Positions 1-8,768 of a DNA stretch of 64,000 nt are shown piece after piece. Position 1 is the stretch's first letter, and each line of letters begins with the position of its first letter. The stretch covers positions 4,588,001 through 4,652,000 of the forward strand of contig NZ_JNIM01000001.1 in the NCBI RefSeq assembly GCF_000702505.1, in the 5' to 3' direction. Position numbers and translations under genes: made by a program. Below the pieces are notes generated by a model. The model was given only the letters and a program-made list of their open reading frames with translations. It searched no databases and had not been told where the DNA came from. Source of the DNA: Thermogemmatispora carboxidivorans. GTDB taxonomy: Bacteria > Chloroflexota > Ktedonobacteria > Ktedonobacterales > Ktedonobacteraceae.

Positions 1-2
1 CC

Positions 3-1223
3 GGCTCCCTGCTCGCTCACACGAACCTCTCCGGGGCCGTCCTCTCCTCCTCCCACTTCCTGCAGGCTCAGGCCCCCGACGCCTCCCTCGCCCAGGCTCT
101 CTGCTGGCAGACCCTCTGGCGCGGGGCCATGCTCCACCGCCTCCAGGCTGAGCGCGCCGACTTCTCCGAGGCCGACTTCTCCGAGGCCGACCTCTCTGAG
201 GCCTCCTTGCGCCTGGCCCGCTTCGACCACGCCCGCCTCCTGGGCACCTCCTTCCGGCAGGCCAATCTGCAGCAAGCCTCCTTTTTCCAGGCTGATCTCA
301 CCGGCGCTGATCTCACCGGCGCCCGCCTCTGGGGCGCCTCCTTCTTCGGTGCGATTGGCCTGGAGTCCGTCCGCGCCGACTGGATCGATCTGAGCCTACC
401 CAGCGAGTCTACCTCCTCTGACAGCGCCGCCCCTAACTGGCTGGACTGGTTCATTCTTAGCGACAGCGAACCTGAGCTGAGCTTCCTGTTTGACAAAATC
501 ATGGACAGTCGCATGGAATTCGGTAGTGATCGCCTCACTGGCGAAAGCGTCCACCGCTGGCTCCAGTGGGTGGCCTCCCACCAGACCACCTTCTCTTGGC
601 AGGAGCGCCTCCAGAAGCACGAGCAATGGATCGCTGAGTCCGAATGGTACCCCCAGCTGCGCCTCGTCGATGGCGGCCTGGACTTGCATGGCCTCGATCT
701 CTCCCATCGCCGTCTGAGCAGGGTATTCCTGCCCGCCTCCAACTTCAACCACGCCCTTCTCCGCCAGACCCAGCTCGACGTCTCTTATCTCGCCTCCTGC
801 TCCTTCTTGCACGCCTCCCTCGACCTAGCCAACCTCTCCTGGTCCCTCTGCTGGAAAAGCCGCTTCCGACAGGCCACCCTCCGCCGCCTCGACGCCTCCC
901 ACTCTTCTTTCTGGTTGGCTGATCTCTCCGGCGCCGATCTGACTGCCTCTCAGCTCTCCCAGGCCGATTTCTCCTACGCCACCCTGACTCAGGCTCGCCT
1001 GTGCGACTGCCAGCTAGAGCACGCCTGCTTCACTCACGCCGACCTCTCCGGCGCTGATCTCACCGGCGCCCGCCTCTGGCACACCTCCTTCGCTGGCTCC
1101 TCCGGCCTGGAGTCCGTCCGCGCCGACTGGCTCCTGATCGGCCCACCCGAGCAGCTCGAACGCCTTACCGGTGAGACCGCCCGCCGCTGGCTCTTGGAGG
1201 CCGCCACAGCACCTCCCTCCTGA
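3..1223 (+). CDS. pentapeptide-repeat protein, 5'-truncated by the window edge
   Basis: The reading frame is open from base 3 with no stop before the first internal ATG at 129, and the residues before that ATG already have the A(D/N)LS-type pentapeptide pattern, so the gene starts outside the window and 129 is not its true start. Pentapeptide repeats fold into a right-handed quadrilateral beta helix; the family has no single function. The protein contains two copies of a module: repeats ending in GLESVRADW (DNA 357-383 and 1104-1130, identical over 27 bases) followed by a non-repeat helix-like segment with LTGE..RWL. This indicates internal duplication. No signal peptide or membrane span is seen in the visible part. 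Function unknown. Confidence 0.85.
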   Translation, partial: GSLLAHTNLSGAVLSSSHFLQAQAPDASLAQALCWQTLWRGAMLHRLQAERADFSEADFSEADLSEASLRLARFDHARLLGTSFRQANLQQASFFQADLTGADLTGARLWGASFFGAIGLESVRADWIDLSLPSESTSSDSAAPNWLDWFILSDSEPELSFLFDKIMDSRMEFGSDRLTGESVHRWLQWVASHQTTFSWQERLQKHEQWIAESEWYPQLRLVDGGLDLHGLDLSHRRLSRVFLPASNFNHALLRQTQLDVSYLASCSFLHASLDLANLSWSLCWKSRFRQATLRRLDASHSSFWLADLSGADLTASQLSQADFSYATLTQARLCDCQLEHACFTHADLSGADLTGARLWHTSFAGSSGLESVRADWLLIGPPEQLERLTGETARRWLLEAATAPPS

Positions 1224-1451
1224 TGTCTCATGCACGCGGGGGAGCCTCTTGCCAAGAACAGGCTCTCCCGCCGAGCTGGTCACTCCTTCTGGAGAAGGCC
1301 ACAGGTGCCCCAACAGGATCACCCATTTAGCCTGAATAAAGATCTTGTGACAGCAGCGCCCTGAAGGCAGACAGCGCGAGAGGCCCCCGACCGCACAACG
1401 TAATGCGGCAGACCTTCACTGCTGGTAATACTAACCTGGGACTGGCATGCC

Positions 1452-1509
1452 CAAAAAAGAAACAGGCAGGTGGATCAGGACTTCTACCGTGTGACCCACC
1501 AGCCTGCCT
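1452..1509 (-). terminator. rho-independent terminator of the nuo operon
   Basis: Read on the minus strand, 53 bases after the nuoN stop, a stem forms between 1503-1509 (CCTGCCT) and 1464-1470 (AGGCAGG), with further CCA/TGG pairing inside. It is followed by a T-rich tract (GTTTCTTTTTT on the minus strand, 1453-1463). Position and T-tract fit termination of the 14-gene operon. The rest of the gap 1224-1561 shows only a weak stem near 1239-1270. Confidence 0.65.
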
Positions 1510-1561
1510 CCCCGCCATATCAGCGGCGCGGTGGCCTGGTACCCTTGCACTGGTTCCGACG

Positions 1562-3322
1562 CTAGAGCATCGCCGCCGCCTTCAGCGCCAGATCGACTAA
1601 CCAGAACGGCAACACCGTACCCAGCGCCAGCGCCCCCAGTGCCGCCAGACCCAGACCGAGCCAGGTCGTCCAGGCGAACGAGTGACCAGGCAGCCCTTCC
1701 TCTTCGGCAAGTTGCTCGCCCGTGGCAGGAGCGGGCGCCCGTCTGGTCGCCGTCTGAGGAGCAGCCTTCACCGCGACCGCCGCGCCAGCCACACCGCTAC
1801 CCGCACCTCCACTGCGCGTCGATGCAGCCCGCCCCAAAGGCCCAGAAACTCGCGGGGCCACACTCGCTCCAGCTCCCGCTGTGCCCGCACTCGCCACCGC
1901 CAGGGCCGGAGTCACCTCCAGCGACTCCGCCTGCGCCTCACGCGCCGGCTCCATGAACATCGCCGCAATCAGGCGCAGGTAATAATACATACCCAGCACG
2001 CTGGTCAGCACACCGATCAGCAGCAGCTCGGGATGGCCGCCCTGCAGCGCCGCAAAGAAGAGATAATACTTGGCTGCGAACCCGGCCATCGGCGGGAAGC
2101 CCGCCAGTCCCAGCAGGAAGAAGGCCAGAAAACCCGCCAGCCAGGGCCGCCGGAACCAGAGCCCGCGCAGATCCTCTCTATCGCAGCCACTGTTATCCAG
2201 CCGCTCCAGCGCGCTCAGCGCCCCAAAGGCCCCCGCATTCAGGAAAGCATAACAGAGCAGATAGAACAGAATAGCCGCCAGGCCAGTCGCGCCCCCCACC
2301 ACCACACCAATCAAGAGGTAGCCGGCATGAGCAACACTCGAATAGGCCAGCAGGCGCTTCGCATTGCGCTGCACCAGCGCCAGCAGATTGCCACCGACCA
2401 TCGTCAGCACCGCCAGCGCCCACACCACCGCCTGCCAGTCTGCCGCCACCGGCGCCAGTACCACCACGAAGACCCGGGCAAAGGCCACCAGGGCCGCCGC
2501 CTTCGTTCCCACAGACATAAAGGCCGTCACCGGTGCTGGCGCCCCCTCATAGACATCCGGCGTCCACATCTGGAACGGAATGGCCGACACCTTAAAGGCA
2601 AAGCCCACCGTCAGCAGCCCGATCCCGATGAGCAACAGCGCCGTACTCTGCGGATGAGCCTGCAAAAACTGCAACACGCCCGGGAAAGCGTTCGTCTCCC
2701 GCGCCCCGAAGCGCGTCGTCCCCGTAGCCCCATAGATCAGCGCCACCCCATAGAGCAAGAAGGCCGAGGCGAACGAACTGAGCAAAAAGTACTTCATGCC
2801 GGCCTCCTGCGAGCCTTGCCGGCGCGTCACAAAGCCACAGAGAATATAGAGCGCCAACGACAGCGTCTCCAGCCCTAAGAACAGGGTCATAAAGCTGGTG
2901 GCCGCCGCCAGCAGCATCATCCCGAGCGCCGCCGTCAGGAAGAGCGCATAGTACTCGCCCTGATGGACCAGCTTCAGACGCTTCAGATAGGCGGGAGAGA
3001 AGATAATACCTAAACCGGCAGCACTCAAGATCGCCAGATAGGCGTAGAGCGATCCCCAATCAGAACCGACCAGGCCAAAGAAAGCCCGCTGGCCATCGCC
3101 AACCACGAAGAGCACGATCGTAGCCGCCAGCGCGCCAAGCACTCCCAGTAAGGCCAGAAATGGCAGTACAAAGAAGTTGGCCGCTCCCCGCTCACGAGGC
3201 ACAGACCCCGTCTGAGGCAGGAGCAGATCGACCAACAGGACCAGCAGCGCTACCCCGGCCAGCACCAGCTCAGGCGCAATGCGTGCCCAGTCGGCAGCCG
3301 ATGCGATGTACGTAAACGACAT
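1562..3322 (-). CDS. nuoN: NADH-quinone oxidoreductase subunit N
   Basis: Antiporter-like membrane subunit of complex I, one of three (L, M, N) that carry proton channels. The translation is a string of about 13-14 hydrophobic helices with the family's Lys in the FKVSAIPFQMWTPDVYEGAP segment. ATG at 3322 is chosen over a TTG 18 bases upstream because GAGG lies 8 bases before it. Odd feature: about 80 residues rich in Ala, Gly, Ser and Thr (DNA about 1685-1925) are inserted before the last helix, so the protein is about 586 residues against roughly 480-500 usual. Last gene of the operon, 77 bases after nuoM. Confidence 0.95.
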   Translation of the reverse strand: MSFTYIASAADWARIAPELVLAGVALLVLLVDLLLPQTGSVPRERGAANFFVLPFLALLGVLGALAATIVLFVVGDGQRAFFGLVGSDWGSLYAYLAILSAAGLGIIFSPAYLKRLKLVHQGEYYALFLTAALGMMLLAAATSFMTLFLGLETLSLALYILCGFVTRRQGSQEAGMKYFLLSSFASAFLLYGVALIYGATGTTRFGARETNAFPGVLQFLQAHPQSTALLLIGIGLLTVGFAFKVSAIPFQMWTPDVYEGAPAPVTAFMSVGTKAAALVAFARVFVVVLAPVAADWQAVVWALAVLTMVGGNLLALVQRNAKRLLAYSSVAHAGYLLIGVVVGGATGLAAILFYLLCYAFLNAGAFGALSALERLDNSGCDREDLRGLWFRRPWLAGFLAFFLLGLAGFPPMAGFAAKYYLFFAALQGGHPELLLIGVLTSVLGMYYYLRLIAAMFMEPAREAQAESLEVTPALAVASAGTAGAGASVAPRVSGPLGRAASTRSGGAGSGVAGAAVAVKAAPQTATRRAPAPATGEQLAEEEGLPGHSFAWTTWLGLGLAALGALALGTVLPFWLVDLALKAAAML

Positions 3323-3399
3323 AGCAGAACCTCGCGACAAAACCTGTTCCCGCGCCCCTCCGCCACCGCTCTTCCTGGCTCCCTCGTCCCCCAGCCATC

Positions 3400-4950
3400 C
3401 TAATGCTCCACGAAGAACGTCAGCGGCAGCGGATGCACACCGATATAGAAGATCAACACCAGCAACGGCAGCAGTACCAGGAATTCACCAATATCCAGAT
3501 CAGGCAGACCTCCCTTGCGCTCAGCTGCTACCACGGGGCCGCCAGCCGGGCGCACCCCCATCATTGCATGCTGCACCAGGCGGATCATATACCAGGCCGC
3601 CGGCACCACCACCAGCGTTCCCAGCACCCCAAAGAGCGCATTATTGCGAAAGACACCCAAGAGGGCCAGAAACTCACCGGCGAAGCTATTGAGGCCAGGC
3701 AGACCCAGCGAGGACAGACAGGCGATCATCAAAACACTGGCCATAATCGGCAAGCGCCGCGCCACTCCGCCGTAGTCCTCCAGGCGCCGCGTTCCCGTGC
3801 GCGCCTCCAGGAAGCCCACAATCAGGAAGAGGGCCGTGATCGTAATGCCGTGGTTGACCATCTGCAACACGGCTCCGTCGATCCCCTGCTGGCTGGCCAT
3901 CCCCTGCGCATTGAGCGCAAAGACGCCGAGCGTGATCACCCCCAGATGGCTGATGCTCGAGTAGGCCAGCAAGCGCTTCATATCGCTCTGCACCAGAGCC
4001 AGCAGCGCGCAGTAGAGAATCCCGATCACCGCCAGCGTGCTAATCAGCGGCGCCAGCCGATGAGCCGCATCTGGGAAGAGCGTCAGACAATAGCGCAGGA
4101 AGCCATAGGCCCCGGCCTTGGCCATCGCCCCCGCCAGCATGGCCGTCACCGGCGTCGGCGCCTCGCTATAGGCATCCGGTAGCCAGCTATGGAAGGGCAC
4201 CAGCGGCACCTTGACTGCAAAGGCCGCGGCAAACGCCAGGAAGAGCCAGAGTTGAACCGTGCTGTTCAGATGCGTCGAGCTATTCAAAATGGTCGTCAGA
4301 TCGAGCGTATAATGCCCGCCTGTGCGATAATAATAGCCCAGGGCAATGATCCCGGCCAGCATCAGAAAGCTGCCCACCGCCGTATAGAGCACGAACTTAA
4401 TGGCCGCATAAACGCGCCGTGAGCCACCCCAACCACCAACCAGGAAGTAAGCCGGGATCAGCATTAACTCCCAGAAGACGTAGAAGAGGAAGAGATTGGT
4501 CGCCAGAAAAACCCCCAGCAGACCGCTCTCCAGCAAGAGCATAAAAGCCAGGTAGGTGCGCAGCTTCTGCTCCACACGGAACGAGGCCGCAATGCAGACC
4601 ACCGTCAGCAGCGTGGTCAAGGTCATCAGCAGCACACTGACGCCGTCCACCCCCAGGCTATAATTGATCCCCAGGGCCGGCAGCCAGCTCAGATGCTCCT
4701 GCAAGAGGAAGGTGACGCTGGCCACCGTTGGCGAGGCCTCACCCACCACCACCGGGACCGTGCCAACCGTGACAGCCGTCGGATGCGGCTGAGCGTAGGC
4801 CAGCATCACGCCGAGCGCCAGGAGCAGATCCAGCCAGGCCACCCCCAGCGCCGTCCAGCGAATCACATTGACGCGCTCGCGGGGGAGCAGCAGCACGACA
4901 ATGCCACCCAGCAGCGGGAGAAAGATGATCGTCGATAACATCGGGAACAT
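3400..4950 (-). CDS. nuoM: NADH-quinone oxidoreductase subunit M
   Basis: Second antiporter-like proton-channel subunit of complex I, an integral membrane protein of 516 residues, normal for the family. Conserved segments are visible: the ELMLIPAYFLVGGWGG loop containing the essential channel Glu, the KVPLVPFHSWLPDAYSEAPTP segment with the channel Lys, and KRLLAYSSISHLG. It starts 6 bases after the nuoL stop. ATG at 4950 is preceded by a GAGGGGG ribosome site; an ATG three codons downstream is a possible alternative. Confidence 0.96.
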   Translation of the reverse strand: MFPMLSTIIFLPLLGGIVVLLLPRERVNVIRWTALGVAWLDLLLALGVMLAYAQPHPTAVTVGTVPVVVGEASPTVASVTFLLQEHLSWLPALGINYSLGVDGVSVLLMTLTTLLTVVCIAASFRVEQKLRTYLAFMLLLESGLLGVFLATNLFLFYVFWELMLIPAYFLVGGWGGSRRVYAAIKFVLYTAVGSFLMLAGIIALGYYYRTGGHYTLDLTTILNSSTHLNSTVQLWLFLAFAAAFAVKVPLVPFHSWLPDAYSEAPTPVTAMLAGAMAKAGAYGFLRYCLTLFPDAAHRLAPLISTLAVIGILYCALLALVQSDMKRLLAYSSISHLGVITLGVFALNAQGMASQQGIDGAVLQMVNHGITITALFLIVGFLEARTGTRRLEDYGGVARRLPIMASVLMIACLSSLGLPGLNSFAGEFLALLGVFRNNALFGVLGTLVVVPAAWYMIRLVQHAMMGVRPAGGPVVAAERKGGLPDLDIGEFLVLLPLLVLIFYIGVHPLPLTFFVEH

Positions 4951-4956
4951 GCCGGC

Positions 4957-7008
4957 TTACCCCCTCACGACATAGTAGAGAATAATCAGCACCACGCCGA
5001 TCAAGATCGCCAGCGCATAGTTACGCACATAGCCAGTCTGCAAACGGCGTCCCCCTGCACTCACCAGGCTGAAGGCTCTCCCCACCAGCCGGCTGCCTCC
5101 ATCCAGCAGCCCACCCTCCAACAGGGCGGAAGCCTGACGCCCCAGCCACAGCAAAGGATTGATCAGGAGCGCTATGCCGATCTCATCAACATAGTACTTG
5201 TTGTAGGCCAGGCGATAGAAGGGATTGCGGCTCTCCTTATAGACAAAGCCCTGGCCATAGCGTCGCCAGGCAATCAGCAACCCAAGGAGAGCAAAGACCA
5301 GGCTGGCCCCAGTCGAGAGCCAGAGCAGACCCAGCTTCCCCTCCGGCGCGCTGCCCAGCACAGGCTCTAAGAAAGCATTCAGCGGCTGCCAGCGACTGTA
5401 GTTGAAGAGTGCGAACGAACCAACCAGGCCGCCAATTGTCGACAGAATCGCCAGAATCACGAGAGGTACCGTCATCACAGCTGGCACCTCGTAGATCTCA
5501 TAAAGTGCCGACTCTCCGCGACGGCGCCGTCCTGCCGTCGTGGTCACCTCTTCCTCCTCTTCCTCCTCATCGGAATCAGCATGCCCGTGCTTTAACGGGC
5601 CAGACCCGCGATAGCCACCCATGAAGATGCCATAGAAGAGGCGGAACATATAGAGGGCCGTCAGCCCGGCAGTCAGGACGCCCAAGCCCCACAGGCCGTA
5701 GTACAGATAGCGCACGCTCCCGCTCAGGCTGGTTGCCTGCGTCAAGAGGGCGCTTAGAATATCATCCTTGCTCCAGAAGCCGGCGAAGGGCGGAATACCG
5801 CTGATCGCCAGCACAGCAATCAGAAAGGTCCAGAAGGTAATGCGCATGCGGTAGCGCAGGCCCCCCATCTCGCGCATATCCTGCTCGCCGCCCAGGGCAT
5901 GAATGACAGCCCCAGCCCCCAGGAAGAGCAGGGCCTTGAAATAGGCATGGGTCGTCAAGTGGAAAATGCCCGCGCTATAACTTCCCGCGCTCTCCCCCAT
6001 GAACATATAGCCGAGCTGGCTGATAGTTGAATAGGCCAGCACCCGCTTGATATCGAGCTGCGTCAGGGCGATAGTTGCCGCAAAGAGGGCCGTCAAGCCG
6101 CCGATCGCGCCCACAATCGGCAGGGCATAAGGAGAGAGCGTAAAGAGCACATGCGTGCGTGCCACCAGATAGACACCGGCGGTCACCATCGTTGCCGCAT
6201 GGATCAAGGCACTGACCGGCGTTGGGCCTTCCATCGCATCGGGGAGCCACATATAGAGCGGCAACTGGGCCGACTTCGCCGCGCAGGCCACAAAGAGCAG
6301 CAGGGGAATCGCCAACGAGATCAGCGAGCCAAGCTGCTGGCAGGAAGCAGCCGTCAGCACTCCGTAGCCGCTGGTGCCCGGAATGCAGTTCGGGCCGCCA
6401 TAGCCATAGTCGACCGTATTCAGGTGCTTGAACAGCAAGAAGATGGCCAGCATCAGCCCGAAGTCGCCGATCACATTGATCACCAGCGCCTTGCGAGCGG
6501 CAGCCGTGGCCGCCGGACGCTGATACCAGAAGCCAATCAACAAGAAGGAAGCCAGGCCCACCAGGCCCCAACCCACCAGCAGGAAGAGCAGATTATCCGC
6601 GCTCACCAGCAACGTCATCGCAAAGATGAAGAAGTTCATATAAGAGAAGAAGCGCCAGAAGCCCGGATCATCCGCCATATAGCCCGCCGAATAAATATGG
6701 ATCAAGAGGCCGACCCCGGTGATCACCAGCAGCATCGTCGCCGAGAGCGGATCAAGCAAGAGGCCAAAGTGGACCTGCAGGTCGCCGGCGATCGCCCAGG
6801 TGTAGACCGTCGCATCGCTCACGCGCTGGCTATCCGGGTGGACACCCAGCAGCGACAGAAAGGCGCTCAAAGCGAACAGGAAAGAGATAGCGACCGTGCC
6901 CCAGGCCACGGTCAGAATCGCCGAGCGCGGCAATGTCCTGCCAAGCAGCCCCAGGATGATGAAGCCCAGCAGCGGCGGGATCAGCACCCAGAGAAGAAGA
7001 CTTGCCAT
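4957..7008 (-). CDS. nuoL: NADH-quinone oxidoreductase subunit L
   Basis: Largest antiporter-like subunit of complex I, 683 residues, with about 16 membrane helices and a lateral amphipathic helix region. The AQLPLYMWLPDAMEGPTPVSA segment, LDIKRVLAYSTISQLGYM and HLTTHAYFKALLFLGAG are diagnostic. Odd feature: a loop at roughly residues 470-500 holds a run of seven Glu after ADSD, followed by four Arg (DNA about 5520-5600), a charged insertion not typical of NuoL. The ribosome site GAGGG lies before ATG 7008; nuoK ends four bases upstream, so the two are translationally close. Confidence 0.96.
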   Translation of the reverse strand: MASLLLWVLIPPLLGFIILGLLGRTLPRSAILTVAWGTVAISFLFALSAFLSLLGVHPDSQRVSDATVYTWAIAGDLQVHFGLLLDPLSATMLLVITGVGLLIHIYSAGYMADDPGFWRFFSYMNFFIFAMTLLVSADNLLFLLVGWGLVGLASFLLIGFWYQRPAATAAARKALVINVIGDFGLMLAIFLLFKHLNTVDYGYGGPNCIPGTSGYGVLTAASCQQLGSLISLAIPLLLFVACAAKSAQLPLYMWLPDAMEGPTPVSALIHAATMVTAGVYLVARTHVLFTLSPYALPIVGAIGGLTALFAATIALTQLDIKRVLAYSTISQLGYMFMGESAGSYSAGIFHLTTHAYFKALLFLGAGAVIHALGGEQDMREMGGLRYRMRITFWTFLIAVLAISGIPPFAGFWSKDDILSALLTQATSLSGSVRYLYYGLWGLGVLTAGLTALYMFRLFYGIFMGGYRGSGPLKHGHADSDEEEEEEEVTTTAGRRRRGESALYEIYEVPAVMTVPLVILAILSTIGGLVGSFALFNYSRWQPLNAFLEPVLGSAPEGKLGLLWLSTGASLVFALLGLLIAWRRYGQGFVYKESRNPFYRLAYNKYYVDEIGIALLINPLLWLGRQASALLEGGLLDGGSRLVGRAFSLVSAGGRRLQTGYVRNYALAILIGVVLIILYYVVRG

Positions 7009-7012
7009 TGCG

Positions 7013-7321
7013 TTACCCTCGCAACAGGTTCATCTCGTCCACGTCGATATTACGCCGTGTTCGGAAGATCGAGACGATGATCGCCAGCCCGACCACCACC
7101 TCGGCGGCGGCCACCGTGAGCACCAGGAAGACAAAGACCTGGCCATCCGCCGAATCCAGATAGCTTGAGAGCGTGACAAAGGCCAGATTGACCGCGTTAA
7201 GCATAAGTTCAATTGACATAAAGATAATGAGCGGATTGCGCCGCACCAGAACGCCAATGGTGCCAATGGTGAAGAGCAATGCGCTCACAATCAGATACCA
7301 GGATACCGGTATCGTTGTCAT
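7013..7321 (-). CDS. nuoK: NADH-quinone oxidoreductase subunit K
   Basis: Small membrane subunit of complex I with three helices; it sits next to NuoJ and NuoN in the proton-translocating arm. The conserved Glu-bearing segments are visible (MSIELMLNAVNLAF, and VAAAEVVVGLAI). ATG at 7321 gives 102 residues, the family's usual length; an upstream in-frame start at 7381 would add 20 basic, non-membrane residues and is rejected. It lies 43 bases after nuoJ and 4 bases before nuoL. Confidence 0.95.
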   Translation of the reverse strand: MTTIPVSWYLIVSALLFTIGTIGVLVRRNPLIIFMSIELMLNAVNLAFVTLSSYLDSADGQVFVFLVLTVAAAEVVVGLAIIVSIFRTRRNIDVDEMNLLRG

Positions 7322-7364
7322 GGTTGTCAGCCTCCTCGCCGCGCCGCGCCTTCTTCTCTTCTCA

Positions 7365-7901
7365 TCAGGCTTTGCGCCCAAGGACCAGAGCCCCCAGGAT
7401 CGCCACCACGATGACCAGGCTGGTCACCTCGAAGGCGAACGAGAAGCCGTGGAAGAGCGCCTGGCCGAAGGCTTGAATGTTGCCCTGCTGAGCCACAACC
7501 TGCGAGAGCGCCTCAGAGCCATGCGCGCGCGCCGCTTCATTGAGCGGCGTGCCGCTGAGCAGTAGATAGCTCAGGGCGCCCACCAGGACCAGACCCAGCA
7601 CCGCCGCTACCCCTCGCTGCCACGGCAAGCGGTCTTGAAGATCGGGATCACGCGGGTCGGCGGCCAGCATCGTCACCACGAAGAGGAAGAGCACCATAAT
7701 GGCGCCGGCATAGATCAAGATTTGCACAATGGCGATAAACATGGCCCCGAGCTGCAGATAAAACATGGCCAGAAAGAGCAGTGTCAAAATCAGGCTCAGG
7801 GCACTGTGAACCGCGTTGCGGAAGAGAATCACGCCCAGGGCCGAGGCCACGCTCGCCACGGCCAGTACAAAAAAGGAGATGATCAGAGCTGCTCCGCTCA
7901 T
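7365..7901 (-). CDS. nuoJ: NADH-quinone oxidoreductase subunit J
   Basis: Membrane subunit of complex I (ND6 homologue), 178 residues with five predicted hydrophobic helices. The family segment ALGVILFRNAVHSALSLI and the pi-bulge helix region QILIYAGAIMVLFLFV are clear. Its ATG overlaps the nuoI stop by four bases (ATGA), indicating coupled translation. The C-terminal 50 residues carry a short extramembrane loop before the last helix. Confidence 0.95.
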   Translation of the reverse strand: MSGAALIISFFVLAVASVASALGVILFRNAVHSALSLILTLLFLAMFYLQLGAMFIAIVQILIYAGAIMVLFLFVVTMLAADPRDPDLQDRLPWQRGVAAVLGLVLVGALSYLLLSGTPLNEAARAHGSEALSQVVAQQGNIQAFGQALFHGFSFAFEVTSLVIVVAILGALVLGRKA

Positions 7902-8551
7902 ACCTGTCTCCCCCCCTCCTCCGCTTCCTCATCCAGGAACTTGCGCCGATCTTCGTCCTGTTCCGCGTTGCGCAGCAGAACCTCTGGTTGCTTTTGGGCA
8001 TCGCCCAGGCCCACCGCTGCCGCACTGGCCTCCAGGCCGTCAAAGACATGGGTCTTCTGCGGTACCGGCTGTGGGGCCTCTTCTGCCGGCGGCGGATCAA
8101 ACCAATAGGCCGCGGAACCCACTGTCGCTTGTCCAAGCGGCTCTAGCAGCTGCTCCTTGTGGTAAACCATGTTCTCGGGATAGTAGGCCGCCAGCTTGTA
8201 CTCGCGCTCCAAGGTGATAGCCCCCGTTGGACAGGCCGCTTCGCAGTAGCCACAGAAGATGCAGCGCAGCAGGTTGACGTCAAACACTTTCGCATAGCGC
8301 TCGCCGGGCGAGACGCGATGCTCTTCGGTGTTCTCTTCCGCCTCGATATAGATGGCATCGGCGGGACAGGCGCCCGCACAGAGGAAGCACCCGACACAGC
8401 GCTCCAGCCCGTTGGGGTAGCGGTGCAAGACGTGGCGCCCGCGAAAGCGCGGCGGCAGCTCGCGCTCCTGCTCCGGGAAGGAGACCGTGGTCGGCTTACG
8501 CCCCATATTTTTGAGGGTAGTGGCTAACCCTTTGAGAATATCTAACGACAT
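7898..8551 (-). CDS. nuoI: NADH-quinone oxidoreductase subunit I (two 4Fe-4S clusters)
   Basis: Peripheral iron-sulfur subunit carrying clusters N6a and N6b on the electron path to NuoB. Two 4Fe-4S motifs are visible: CVGCFLCAGACP and CIFCGYCEAACP. At 217 residues it is longer than many homologues (about 160-180); the extra part is a hydrophilic C-terminal tail after the ferredoxin fold, rich in Glu and Ala. ATG 8551 opens with MSLDILKGL, typical of the family. A 217-base gap separates it from nuoH; the nuoI messenger leader there is purine-rich. Confidence 0.95.
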   Translation of the reverse strand: MSLDILKGLATTLKNMGRKPTTVSFPEQERELPPRFRGRHVLHRYPNGLERCVGCFLCAGACPADAIYIEAEENTEEHRVSPGERYAKVFDVNLLRCIFCGYCEAACPTGAITLEREYKLAAYYPENMVYHKEQLLEPLGQATVGSAAYWFDPPPAEEAPQPVPQKTHVFDGLEASAAAVGLGDAQKQPEVLLRNAEQDEDRRKFLDEEAEEGGRQV

Positions 8552-8768
8552 GATTTCTCTCGCTGCCTCCGTGAGACGTGTTTGCCTCGTCTCTTCACTC
8601 TCTCACTCTCGCTCGCAGGCTTCGAAGGAGCTGCCAGACTCCTCTATCTCCCCCCTTTTTACTTCCTCACCCCCCTCCCTCTTCTTTCAGGTCCGGCAGC
8701 TCTTGAACTCTCTGTTCTTCCCTTTTCTTGTCCTTTCAGCGACGTTGCCTGCTGCTCGCCGCCTCGCC

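Noticed and set aside
1239..1270. Terminator for the pentapeptide gene
   Set aside because: The stem is short with bulges and there is no T-run.
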